From Streptosporangiaceae bacterium (GTDB lineage: Bacteria; Actinomycetota; Actinomycetes; Streptosporangiales; Streptosporangiaceae): 12,847 bases of DNA. The notes under the pieces are model-generated. The model searched no databases. It was not told where the DNA came from and saw nothing but the letters and a program-made list of their open reading frames with translations. The DNA is taken from assembly GCA_030040415.1 (NCBI GenBank), contig JASHTT010000326.1, positions 1 through 12,847 on the forward strand. Reading direction: 5' to 3'. Below, piece by piece: positions 5,587 through 12,847 of this stretch (position 1 is the stretch's first letter; each line of letters starts with the position of its first letter). The position numbers were made by a program, and so were the translations under genes.

Positions 5587-6825
5587 TCAGCGTCGGCGGG
5601 CAAGGTACCGCGCGAGGTGGTCGATCACTTCACGCGCGTCGTCCTCGATGCCGCAGATGAACGTCGATTTGCGGCGGCGGAGCACCGGCAGGCCGAGAGC
5701 GAACACCCCAGGGCTATCGACCACTCCGCCGTCGTGGATCAACTGGCCCTTCGCGTCCATAACCGGAAGGTCGAGCCATTCGTAGTCGGGCCGGAAACCT
5801 GTTGCCCACACGACGGTCCCAATCTCGCCGCTGCGCAGGTCGAGCTGCAGCCGCGCCGACTCAGGCACCCGGGTAGCCGCGAAGCGCTCGACGGGACCGA
5901 CGTCGGCGTTGTGACCCGCGGTCTCCGCCCACTCGTCGAATGTGTTCAGCAAGCGCTCCATCTTGAGGTCCGCCAGCGAGAACACGTTCCGCAGGCCGCC
6001 CGAGAATAGCGCGCAGCCGTCACGAACTGTCGCCCAGCGGCCGACCAGCTCGACCCCCGCCGACGCGAGCACGTTCAGGTCGAGCGCGGTTCGCTCAGGG
6101 GTCCCGGCGAGCTGCGGGGAAGGCAGTCGCCGGGCCCGGGTGAGGTCGTCGATCTCGTCGTGCCGCTGGTCCCAGACTCCCGAGGCTTCCATCCACCACA
6201 GCACATCCCGGCCGCGATACATGCGAGGCAGCCGCACATGCTCGCCCACCGAGAGAGTCACCGGATGACCCGACCGCTGCAGCTCCGCCGCCAGCTGGAC
6301 ACCGGTCGCCGACGCCCCGACCACCAGCACCCCGCCATCGCGAATGCCGGCGGGGTTGCGGTAGTCGAACGGCGTGAGCTGGTCGACGCCCGGCGGCAGC
6401 GCGGCCGAGAACGCCGGTACTGCCGGCCGGTTGCAAGCGCCGCTTGCGATGACCACCGTCTCGCAGCCGATCTCACCGAGGCTCGTCATGACGTGGTACC
6501 TGCCGTCGACGCGCCGCACCGACGTCACCTGGGCGCCGGTCCGGACGGGCGCGGCCGAGACCTTGGCGAAGCGCTCGATGAACTCGGATACCTCGCCCGC
6601 CGTCAGGTAGCCATCGGGGTCCCCGCCCTCGTAGTGAAGGCCGGGTAGACGGCACTGCCAGTTGGGCGTGAGCAGCCGCAGAGATTCCCAGCGTTCGCGG
6701 CGCCAGGAGTTGGCCACCTCGCCGCGCTCGAGCACGACGTGATCGATGGACCGGTCAGTCAGAAAATAACTGGCCGCAAGGCCCGCGTGGCCCGCGCCGA
6801 TGACGACCGTCGTATAGCGCTCGAT
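5587..6825 (-). CDS. FAD/NAD(P)-dependent flavin monooxygenase-like oxidoreductase (CzcO-like)
   Basis: A 412-residue flavoprotein when read from ATC at 6825. It has an FAD-binding Rossmann motif VVIGAGHAGLA (GxGxxG at 10-15), then HVVLERGEVANSWR and LRLLTPNWQCRLPG, typical of the CzcO/FMO-like group. A second dinucleotide motif, VLVVGASATGVQLAAEL, serves NAD(P)H, and the C-terminal ATG motif VVWATGFRPDYEWL is present. The FMO fingerprint histidine is not evident (GVDQLTPFDY). The substrate is unknown. No ATG, GTG or TTG occurs in frame between the stop of the upstream osmC-like gene and the FAD motif. The nearest is TTG 6972, deep inside that gene, which would add an implausible Ser/Pro/Arg-rich tail. 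GAAGGG lies 6 bases before ATC, and homologues usually begin ERY-like next to this motif, so an ATC start is proposed. It is downstream of the osmC-like gene in one operon. Confidence 0.85.
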   Translation of the reverse strand: MERYTTVVIGAGHAGLAASYFLTDRSIDHVVLERGEVANSWRRERWESLRLLTPNWQCRLPGLHYEGGDPDGYLTAGEVSEFIERFAKVSAAPVRTGAQVTSVRRVDGRYHVMTSLGEIGCETVVIASGACNRPAVPAFSAALPPGVDQLTPFDYRNPAGIRDGGVLVVGASATGVQLAAELQRSGHPVTLSVGEHVRLPRMYRGRDVLWWMEASGVWDQRHDEIDDLTRARRLPSPQLAGTPERTALDLNVLASAGVELVGRWATVRDGCALFSGGLRNVFSLADLKMERLLNTFDEWAETAGHNADVGPVERFAATRVPESARLQLDLRSGEIGTVVWATGFRPDYEWLDLPVMDAKGQLIHDGGVVDSPGVFALGLPVLRRRKSTFICGIEDDAREVIDHLARYLARRR

Positions 6826-6856
6826 GGCTGGCCCTTCAGTTGTGCCTTCCGAGCGA

Positions 6857-7405
6857 TCAGGCGACCTCGACGGTGACGTTCGTCGGGTTGGTGAGGGCGT
6901 CGAAGACGGCGGAGCGCTTCTGGGACTGGGCCACGAGGGCCTCGATCTCCTGCCTGGAGGCGTCCGCGTCAATGGTAAACGTCACCTTGATGTCGTTGTA
7001 GCCGTTGCGGACGTCGCTGTCGGCGCCAAGGATGCCGCGGATGTCGTGCGCGCCCTCGACTGTCGCCTCCACCGAGCGGAGCTGGATTCCGCGGTTCTCC
7101 GCAACGGACGCCACGCCAGCGGTCAGGCAGCTCGCCAGGCCGACGATGAGGTACTCAATGGGCGTGATGCCGTTGTCCTCGGCCGCGAAGACTTCGGGGT
7201 GGTCGGCGTCGAACACGGACTCCTGCTTGTGGTTGTGCTCCTCCCCTAGGCCGAAGAAGCTGTGCACCTTGATGGTGCTGTGGACGCCGCTGTTCCACTT
7301 GGCAGACGCGCGCCAGGTGAACTGCGCTGCCTCGGGCGCGCCCTTGAGGACTTCGCGCGCATCGATGAGCGCCTGGACGTTGACACCGTTGGTCACCGTA
7401 GTCAT
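6857..7405 (-). CDS. OsmC-family protein with a single cysteine
   Basis: A 182-residue cytosolic OsmC/Ohr-fold protein. The hallmark region PIEYLIVGLASCLTAGVASVAENRGI carries Cys93, the position of the peroxidatic cysteine. The preceding core includes WRASAKWNSGVHSTIKVHSFFGLGEE, and the C-terminal half ends NPTNVTVEV. Classical OsmC/Ohr peroxidases have a second cysteine near a CP motif; here the aligned stretch reads QSQKRSAVFDAL with Ser165, and Cys93 is the only cysteine. The two-cysteine thiol peroxidase cycle is therefore not possible within one chain, and the substrate is uncertain. ATG at 7405 has a GAGGGG sequence about 11 bases upstream. The following oxidoreductase gene begins 31 bases after its stop, which suggests a redox-linked pair. 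It is divergent from metX. Confidence 0.85.
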   Translation of the reverse strand: MTTVTNGVNVQALIDAREVLKGAPEAAQFTWRASAKWNSGVHSTIKVHSFFGLGEEHNHKQESVFDADHPEVFAAEDNGITPIEYLIVGLASCLTAGVASVAENRGIQLRSVEATVEGAHDIRGILGADSDVRNGYNDIKVTFTIDADASRQEIEALVAQSQKRSAVFDALTNPTNVTVEVA

Positions 7406-7426
7406 ATCCCGCTATTCCCCTCTTAA

Positions 7427-7484
7427 ATACCCTAGTATGCCTATGGGGATCCTTGACATTACACCATCCACGGGAAGTTAACAT
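7427..7484. promoter_or_regulatory. osmC-metX divergent control region
   Basis: For metX, TTGACA (7453-7458) and TAACAT (7479-7484) are seen, but 20 bases apart, which is long. If TAACAT is the -10 box, transcription would start at or next to the metX ATG (7492), giving a leaderless mRNA; this agrees with the lack of a well-placed ribosome binding site. Upstream, ATACCCTAG...TATGGGGAT (7427-7450) has partly inverted ATNCCC/GGGNAT ends, loosely like operators of CsoR/CstR-type copper or persulfide sensors, but the spacer is long and the match weak. Confidence 0.3.
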
Positions 7485-7491
7485 AGACCGC

Positions 7492-8721
7492 ATGCCAGAG
7501 CCAGCCCTAGCGCTCGCGGCCGGCTCGGTCGGGACCGTTGAGACGCACTACCTTGAGCTGCCCGAGCCGGTCCGGCTTGACTGCGGGCGTGAGCTCTACC
7601 CGGTCCAGGTCGCCTACGAGACGTACGGTGCCCTGTCTCCGCGCCGGGACAACGTGATCCTCGTGTGCCACGCGCTGAGTGGCGATGCGCACGCGGCTGG
7701 CTTCGCCAAGACGCCGTCGCAGGAAGGCACTCGCGACGGGTTCGGCGCCGAGGATCGCGATGGCGTCGCCGGCAAAAGCCTCGGCTGGTGGGACGGGATG
7801 ATCGGCCCCGGTAAGGCCTTCGACACCGACAGGTTCTTCGTGGTCTCCACGAACTTGCTCGGTGGCTGCCGCGGCACGACCGGGCCGTCGTCGATCGACC
7901 CGGCGACAGGCAAGCCGTACGGGCCGGACTTCCCCGTCATCACCGTCGGCGACATGGTCCGAGCCGAGCGGGCTTTTCTGAACGAGCTGGGCATCGACCG
8001 GCTCGCGGCGATAGCCGGCGGCTCGCTCGGTGGCATGCAGGCGCTTGAGTGGGCGATCCTGTATCCCGACCAGGTGGACGCCATCGTGGTGATCGCCAGC
8101 ACCCATGCCCTCGATCCGCAGGGCTTGGCCTGGAACGCGATCGCACGCAATGCGATCATGGGCGACCCGGCCTGGCAGGGCGGCCGGTACTACGGTACGG
8201 GCCGCGCGCCGGAAGCCGGGATGGGCGTCGCGCGCATGGTAGGTCACATCACATACCTGTCCGCGCAGGCGATCGCCGAGAAGTTCGGCCGTCGGCTGCA
8301 GTTCGCAGACGATATCCGCTACACGATCACCGAGCCAGAGTTCCAGGTCGAGAGCTACCTGCGGCACCAGGCGGACTCCTTCGTCAGGCGCTTCGACGCC
8401 AACACTTATCTCTACACGTCCCGGGCGCTGACGTATTTCGATCTCGCCCGCCAGTATGGCGGCGGCTCATTGCAGCGAGCCCTGGCGGGCGTGCGGGCGC
8501 GGACGCTCCTGATAGCGTTCAGTTCCGACTGGCTGTACCCGCCATCTGCGTCTGCAGAGATCGAGGAGGCGATGCGCGCCCTCGGCAAGCCAGTTGAGTT
8601 GCGGGTGATCGAGGCGCCGTATGGCCACGACTGCTTCCTGCTCGAGGAGCCGCGGCAGACACCGATGATCCGCCAGTTCCTCGAGCAGCACAGCCCGGCA
8701 AAGAGCAGGTCCGGTGGGTGA
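7492..8721 (+). CDS. metX: Homoserine O-acyltransferase (MetX, alpha/beta hydrolase fold)
   Basis: A 409-residue cytosolic enzyme that transfers an acyl group, usually acetyl from acetyl-CoA, to L-homoserine, the first committed step of methionine synthesis. The family block VILVCHALSGDAHAAG (about 55-70) and the WWDGMIGPGKAFDTDRFFVV block are followed by the nucleophile elbow GGSLGGMQALEW with Ser178. Asp346 in SSDWLYP and His379 in YGHDCFLLE complete the triad. NLLGGCRGTTGPSS is also typical. Some MetX proteins use succinyl-CoA, and I cannot decide this from the motifs. ATG at 7492 is chosen over the in-frame TTG at 7453, because family proteins start close to this point and the TTG overlaps the -35 box. 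The stop lies 19 bases before the preferred metY start, so the genes are co-transcribed. Confidence 0.95.
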   Translation: MPEPALALAAGSVGTVETHYLELPEPVRLDCGRELYPVQVAYETYGALSPRRDNVILVCHALSGDAHAAGFAKTPSQEGTRDGFGAEDRDGVAGKSLGWWDGMIGPGKAFDTDRFFVVSTNLLGGCRGTTGPSSIDPATGKPYGPDFPVITVGDMVRAERAFLNELGIDRLAAIAGGSLGGMQALEWAILYPDQVDAIVVIASTHALDPQGLAWNAIARNAIMGDPAWQGGRYYGTGRAPEAGMGVARMVGHITYLSAQAIAEKFGRRLQFADDIRYTITEPEFQVESYLRHQADSFVRRFDANTYLYTSRALTYFDLARQYGGGSLQRALAGVRARTLLIAFSSDWLYPPSASAEIEEAMRALGKPVELRVIEAPYGHDCFLLEEPRQTPMIRQFLEQHSPAKSRSGG

Positions 8722-8740
8722 GGTAGAGAAAGGGGCCCGC

Positions 8741-10108
8741 GTGACCGACAAGCTCTCCCGCGCCGAGAAGCTGTCAGCGGCCGAGGCCGGCCACGCGTTC
8801 GGCTTCGAGACCCGACAGTTGCATGCCGGGCAGCGCCCGGACCCGAACACGGGCGCACGCGCGGTGCCGATCTTCCAGACGACCAGCTACGTGTTCGAGG
8901 ATCCGGAGTCAGCAGCGGCGTACTTCAACCTGCAGGAGTACGGGAACACCTACTCGCGCATCATGAATCCGACAGTTGCCGTGTTCGAGGAGCGAGTGGC
9001 GAACCTCGAGGGCGGTGCCGGGGCGGTGGCGTTCGCGAGCGGTATCGCCGCGCAGGCGGCGGCGCTGTTCACGCTGCTGCAGCCGGGCGACCACGTCGTG
9101 TCTTCCGCGGCGCTCTACGGCGGCACGGTGAACCAGTTCAAGCACCTGTTGCGCAAGATGAACGTCGAGCTGACCTGGGTCGACCCGGACGATCCGGACG
9201 CCTGGCGGCACGCGGTCCGGCCGAACACCAAGGCGTTCTTCGGCGAGACCATCGGCAATCCGGGCGGGAACGTGCTGGACATCGAGACAGTCGCGGCGAT
9301 CGCGCATGACCGTGAGGTGCCGCTGATCGTCGACAACACGTTCGCGACGCCATACCTGTGCAGGCCGATCGAGTGGGGCGCGGACATCGTGATCCACTCC
9401 GCGACCAAGTTCATCGGTGGTCACGGCACGAGCATCGGCGGCGTCGTCGTCGAGGCCGGAACCTTCAACTGGTCCAATGGCCGATTTGCCGTGGTTGCGG
9501 ACCCGTCTCCGGCCTATCACGGCCTGCAGTTCCACGAGACCTTCGGCACGTACGGCTATCTGATGAAGCTCCGCGCCGAGACGCTGCGCGACCTAGGGGC
9601 GGCGCTCTCGCCGTTCAACGCGTTCCTGTTCCTGCAGGGGCTCGAGACACTGTCGCTGCGGATGGAACGCCACGTCGACAACGCCCTGGCGGTGGCGGCT
9701 TTCCTCGAGTCGCACGACCTGGCGTCGAACGTCACCTACCCGGGGCTGCCGGCGAGCAAGTACCGGCCGCTCACGGAGAAGTACCTGCCCCGCGGTGCGG
9801 GCGCGGTGTTTTCCTTTGACTGCTCCGGCGGCCGGGCCGGCGGCCAGGACCTGATCCGCAGCCTGACCCTCTGGTCCCACCTCGCGAACGTCGGCGATGC
9901 GAAGAGCCTGATCATCCACCCCGCCAGCACGACGCACAGGCAGCTCAGTGACGCCGAGCTGCGGGCGGCGGGCGTCGGGCCGGGGACGGTTCGGCTGTCG
10001 GTCGGGACCGAGTCGGCGGCCGACCTGATCTGGGACCTGGACCAGGGCTTTGCCAGCGTTGCCGCAGCCGCCGGCGATACAGCGGACGAGAAGGTGGCGA
10101 CGACATGA
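8741..10108 (+). CDS. metY: O-acetylhomoserine sulfhydrylase (PLP-dependent)
   Basis: A 455-residue cytosolic Cys/Met-metabolism PLP enzyme that joins O-acetylhomoserine and sulfide to make homocysteine. It has FGFETRQLHAGQRPDPNTGA near the start, then PIFQTTSYVFED and YSRIMNPTVAVFEERVANLEGG. Phosphate-binding ASGIAAQAAAL, the VDNTFATPYLCRPIEWGAD stretch and the lysine that holds PLP, Lys223 in HSATKFIGGHG, are all present. The long insert after the lysine (FNWSNGRF, YHGLQFHETFG) separates this subfamily from shorter cystathionine gamma-synthases. GTG at 8741 follows AAAGGGG (8730-8735) by 5 bases and is preferred; GTG at 8714 overlaps metX and would add nine residues. Its substrate is the product of the preceding metX gene. 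Its stop overlaps the next start (ATGA). Confidence 0.95.
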   Translation: MTDKLSRAEKLSAAEAGHAFGFETRQLHAGQRPDPNTGARAVPIFQTTSYVFEDPESAAAYFNLQEYGNTYSRIMNPTVAVFEERVANLEGGAGAVAFASGIAAQAAALFTLLQPGDHVVSSAALYGGTVNQFKHLLRKMNVELTWVDPDDPDAWRHAVRPNTKAFFGETIGNPGGNVLDIETVAAIAHDREVPLIVDNTFATPYLCRPIEWGADIVIHSATKFIGGHGTSIGGVVVEAGTFNWSNGRFAVVADPSPAYHGLQFHETFGTYGYLMKLRAETLRDLGAALSPFNAFLFLQGLETLSLRMERHVDNALAVAAFLESHDLASNVTYPGLPASKYRPLTEKYLPRGAGAVFSFDCSGGRAGGQDLIRSLTLWSHLANVGDAKSLIIHPASTTHRQLSDAELRAAGVGPGTVRLSVGTESAADLIWDLDQGFASVAAAAGDTADEKVATT

Positions 10109-10587
10109 CCGATCTCGGGCGCTATCAGGATCCGCTGACCATCCAGCAAGTCCTCTACGGCGCGAGAACAATCGCGATCGTCGGCCTGTCCGCCAGCGAG
10201 CTGCGGGCCAGCTACTTCGTGGGCTACTACCTCAAGCGGCACGACTATCACGTCATCCCCGTCAATCCGCGGGAGAGCGAGATCCTCGGTGAAACGTGCT
10301 ACCCGAGCCTGCTCGACCTGCCCGTGCCGGTGGACGTGGTCAACGTCTTCCGCTCGCCGGACGCGCTGCCGGGAATCGCTCGGGACGCGGTAGCCATCCA
10401 CGCGGGCGCACTGTGGTGCCAGTTCGGGGTGATCAACGCCGAGGGCGCCCGTATCGCGGAGGACGGTGGCGTGACGGTGATCATGGACCGCTGCATCAAG
10501 GTGGAGCACGCGCGCTATATAGGCCGGATGCACTGGCTCGGGTTCAACACGCAGCGCATCACGTCGGTGCGCGCCGGGCTCCAGTAG
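10105..10587 (+). CDS. CoA-binding domain protein (YccU-like)
   Basis: A 160-residue single-domain Rossmann-type CoA-binding protein. TIAIVGLSASELRASYFVGYYL (22-43) carries the nucleotide-binding glycine turn. It is followed by HVIPVNPRESEILGE (49-63), VDVVNVFRSP (76-85), a GALWCQFGVINAEGARIAEDGG block and MDRCIKVEHAR, all in the order of the CoA_binding_2/YccU family. The biochemical role of this family is not established. The start ATG overlaps the metY stop by four bases, so it is translationally coupled as third gene of the metX-metY operon. This suggests a link to acyl-CoA use or to control of homocysteine synthesis; that link is inference. It lacks the acyl-CoA ligase domains of larger relatives. 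Confidence 0.88.
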   Translation: MTDLGRYQDPLTIQQVLYGARTIAIVGLSASELRASYFVGYYLKRHDYHVIPVNPRESEILGETCYPSLLDLPVPVDVVNVFRSPDALPGIARDAVAIHAGALWCQFGVINAEGARIAEDGGVTVIMDRCIKVEHARYIGRMHWLGFNTQRITSVRAGLQ

Positions 10588-10647
10588 CGGTAGAAGACAC
10601 CTGCATCGCTGGCCCTGGCGCGTCCCGGTGGGCCTCGGCGGTGGTGC

Positions 10648-10674
10648 GGACCCTGACCGTGCGGCTCAGGGTTC
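10648..10674 (+). terminator. Hairpin terminator candidate after the metX operon
   Basis: ACCCTGA (10650-10656) and TCAGGGT (10666-10672) form a perfect 7-bp stem. It can be extended by a G-T and a G-C pair outside (to 10648/10674) and by CC/GG inside. It begins 60 bases after the stop of the CoA-binding protein gene. No T-run follows, and the region downstream has no gene until 10914. Confidence 0.45.
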
Positions 10675-10727
10675 TGCCCCGGACGGCAGCCACGCAGCTC
10701 GTCGCAGTCAGCCGGACGGCCCACGTT

Positions 10728-10882
10728 CCCGTCATATTTTTCGATCTTTCCGGTCGCCCTGGGAACGGCTGCGCGACGCGGGAGACAATGCGAATTGAAC
10801 GCTGGCTGAATTTTCCCGTCCGTCATATATTGCGCACCCGCCCGTCATCCTCTTAAGGGATCTTGTCTCTTGCGGGATCTTG
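10728..10882 (+). repeat. Short direct repeats in the intergenic region before the secreted protein
   Basis: The 326 bases between 10587 and 10914 hold no convincing gene. GTCATAT occurs at 10731-10737 and 10822-10828, with a related CCCGTCAT at 10841-10848. GGGATCTTG is repeated exactly at 10857-10865 and 10874-10882, a 17-base period. TATATT (10826-10831) could be a -10 box, but no matching -35 is clear. These A/T-richer stretches probably hold the promoter and regulator sites of the large secreted protein. Confidence 0.35.
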
Positions 10883-10913
10883 GGGTGCAGCTAATGAGGG
10901 GACCGGGATCGTA

Positions 10914-12847
10914 ATGAGGCGTATTCGCTCCGTGCTGGCGCTCGCCTGCGTGCTGGGTGCGAGCACCCTGGCACTGGTGTGTCCGACCATGGGCCTCGCC
11001 GGGACTGCCGCAACGTCGGCAGCGGCCGCGAGTGCCAGCACACTGCCGTTCACGATCGGCACGCCGCAGCTAGCCCAGATCACGAGCACCGCCTCGGCGC
11101 AGCCGCCGTGGAACGAGTACCAGGGCGACCCCGCATTCGGCCAGTACACGTCCAACGGCGTCGGCACGCTGTACCCGACTTACACCCCTGGCGGCGTGAC
11201 CACCGACACGGGCGGAGTCACCGAGCCGAACATCGCGGTCTATCCGGGCGCGACGAGCGGCACGGACGGCAACGTGCCCTACCCGGCCGGCACCGTGGGC
11301 ACACCCGGCACCCTTGACGGCTACTGCGGGACTGGTGGCCAGGCCGAGGAGACCTCCGCAAGCCCGGTCCGTCAGCCGACCGGGACGACACTGCCGCTCG
11401 CGCCGGACTATTTCCCGCACATCGTGGAAAACGCCGACGGCACCCTCACCGGGTACTTCGACTACCGGCCGAAAGATGCCGATGAGGCGATCATCGCCGC
11501 AACCTCGGCTGACAACGGCAGGACCTGGACCTATGAGGGCGAGGCGCTGGAGGAGAACCCCGGCTACTGCCCCTCGGCCGACACCACCGACGACGGAGAG
11601 GGTCACCCGAACGTCCTCACGATCGGCGGCAGCACGTACCTGTACACGCTGCCCCGGGCCGCGGGCGACATGCAGGGCGTGGGCATGATCGTGCACCAGT
11701 TCAGCCCGACGGAGTCGGACCCGCTCGCTGGCCTTCCGGCCACCGAGTCGGTTGGCATCGACCCCGACGCGTTCGTGCCGGCTGGCACTGCGACGATCAG
11801 CGTCACGCACGGCACGGCCGAGACCATCCCGCTCACCACCCTTGGCACGCCAAACTCGCCCGAGCAGCTGATCGTCGGGAGCTTCGTCGACCTCACCCAG
11901 ACCCCCGGCACGCCGACCGTCATCACCTGCACCGGGCTCGGCACGAGCTCGCTGACCGGGTGCACCACTGCGTCCGGCGACAGCGTCAACGTGCAGGCCG
12001 GTGACCTCATCGAGCAGGTGCTCGGGTTCACTACCAAGTCCTCCGACATCGGGACCGTCCCCGCCGGGCCGAACACGACGACTGGTGACGACTCCACCCT
12101 CGCGAGCCTGACGGTTGACCCGGTCGCCGCGACCGTCCCGGCGGACGGCTACACCGCGAACCAGTTCGCTAACCCGCTGACCGGAACCATGTTCAACAAC
12201 GACGCTCCGATGCGTCTGTACATCAACGGCACAGCGATCTACTGCACGAACGCCAACGCGAACCCGACCGATCACATCGAGGACTGCACGGCGGGCTCGG
12301 GCAACCCGGCTTTCGACATCTCGTCGGAGTGGGAGCCGATCACCGGCGACCCGATCGTCCCGGCCACCGCGTACGACACGGCGCAGGGCGACGGCATGAC
12401 GACCGGCCTGGTCGCCCCCGACGGCATCGTCGGCACGCTCCCGAGCTACCCGGAGACGAGCCCAGGTGCTGTGCCGGCCGGCGCGACTTACGTGATGTAC
12501 ACCGAGAAGGAGCTCGGCTACTACGATGCCGCCGAGACGACCGCGGCCGGCACCGTCGAAAGCACGCCGTCCACTTTCTCGATCGCCTCGACACCTGGGC
12601 CCTACATCTCCGCGGACCTCGCCTCCGTCGGTTCGGCCGGCCCGTGGACAGTCTCTCTCGGCGTCACCACGTCAGCCGGGACAACCGCGATCGTGCCGGT
12701 CACTTGCACCGGGCTGGATGAGTCCACCGGCGCGTTCTCCGGCTGCACCGTGCCGAGTGCCGACAGCGGCGACACGTTCGCGTCGAACTCGTACCTGGCC
12801 GCACCGGGTGCCGCGCTGGTCAGCCCGTCGACGCTCGGCGAGATCGG
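10914..12847 (+). CDS. Large secreted protein with Asp-box and Cys-pair modules, cut by right edge
   Basis: ATG at 10914 opens 644 codons without a stop up to the window end. The N-terminus is a signal peptide (MRRIRSVLALACVLGAST, hydrophobic to about 30, then Ala-rich), so the protein is exported. Residues 198-205, SADNGRTW, match the Asp-box SxDxGxTW of BNR/sialidase-like beta-propellers, in the context DEAIIAATSADNGRTWTYEG, but only one such box is seen. Later come cysteine pairs 339/350 (TCTGL...TGCT), 444/458 (YCT...DCTAGSG) and 598/611 (TCTGL...SGCT), likely disulfide-bonded repeats of a beta-rich extracellular protein. Composition is rich in Thr, Gly, Ala and Pro. No catalytic set is recognised. 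GAGGGG about 11 bases upstream could serve as ribosome binding site. A 6-codon ORF (10894-10914) ends in TAATG, touching the start. Confidence 0.85.
   Translation, partial: MRRIRSVLALACVLGASTLALVCPTMGLAGTAATSAAAASASTLPFTIGTPQLAQITSTASAQPPWNEYQGDPAFGQYTSNGVGTLYPTYTPGGVTTDTGGVTEPNIAVYPGATSGTDGNVPYPAGTVGTPGTLDGYCGTGGQAEETSASPVRQPTGTTLPLAPDYFPHIVENADGTLTGYFDYRPKDADEAIIAATSADNGRTWTYEGEALEENPGYCPSADTTDDGEGHPNVLTIGGSTYLYTLPRAAGDMQGVGMIVHQFSPTESDPLAGLPATESVGIDPDAFVPAGTATISVTHGTAETIPLTTLGTPNSPEQLIVGSFVDLTQTPGTPTVITCTGLGTSSLTGCTTASGDSVNVQAGDLIEQVLGFTTKSSDIGTVPAGPNTTTGDDSTLASLTVDPVAATVPADGYTANQFANPLTGTMFNNDAPMRLYINGTAIYCTNANANPTDHIEDCTAGSGNPAFDISSEWEPITGDPIVPATAYDTAQGDGMTTGLVAPDGIVGTLPSYPETSPGAVPAGATYVMYTEKELGYYDAAETTAAGTVESTPSTFSIASTPGPYISADLASVGSAGPWTVSLGVTTSAGTTAIVPVTCTGLDESTGAFSGCTVPSADSGDTFASNSYLAAPGAALVSPSTLGEI

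Noticed and set aside
6826..6972. N-terminal extension of the oxidoreductase from TTG 6972
   Set aside because: It would overlap the osmC-like gene by 116 bases and add a Ser/Pro/Arg-rich segment that is plainly an out-of-frame reading of that gene.
11070..12275. Minus-strand open frame of 401 codons opposite the secreted protein
   Set aside because: Arg/Gly/Val-rich shadow typical of high-GC codon phase; the plus strand has a signal peptide and an uninterrupted, motif-bearing frame across the same interval.

Overview
High-GC DNA with GTG/TTG starts, short gene overlaps and family choices typical of Actinomycetota: a LuxR-type large ATPase regulator (LAL), a metX-metY pair with a CoA-binding partner, and secreted Ala/Thr-rich proteins. 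No marker gene narrows the lineage further. Genes at both window edges are cut.

Left part (1-4293). A two-helix potassium channel runs off the left edge on the minus strand. It is divergent from a 917-residue LAL regulator (602-3355). The 398 bases after the regulator hold a decayed paralogous fragment, a good promoter overlapping three 17-bp-phased repeats, a possible 19-residue peptide gene with a strong ribosome binding site, and an inverted repeat CTAGGGA-N3-TCCCTAG. A close relative of that inverted repeat lies upstream of the regulator itself. Next comes a small secreted ricin-type (QxW) lectin-like protein. The simplest reading is a LAL regulator controlling itself and the neighbouring secreted products; this is inferred from the sites only.

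Middle part (4346-5568). An unrecognised 120-residue protein overlaps by 8 bases the start of a DegP/HtrA-like lipoprotein protease that has an intact triad but no PDZ domain. A 15-bp perfect hairpin separates this pair from the convergent genes that follow.

Metabolic part (5587-10587). On the minus strand, an OsmC-family protein with a single cysteine precedes a flavin monooxygenase-like oxidoreductase that seems to lack any ordinary start codon (ATC after a good ribosome binding site). Divergent from them is a tight metX-metY-CoA-binding operon, which makes O-acylhomoserine and sulfhydrylates it to homocysteine. The 86-base divergent region has a promoter that could give a leaderless metX mRNA.

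Right edge (10914-12847+). A long secreted protein, open to the right, carries an Asp-box and recurring cysteine-pair modules. Its 326-base upstream region holds a terminator-like hairpin and short direct repeats.
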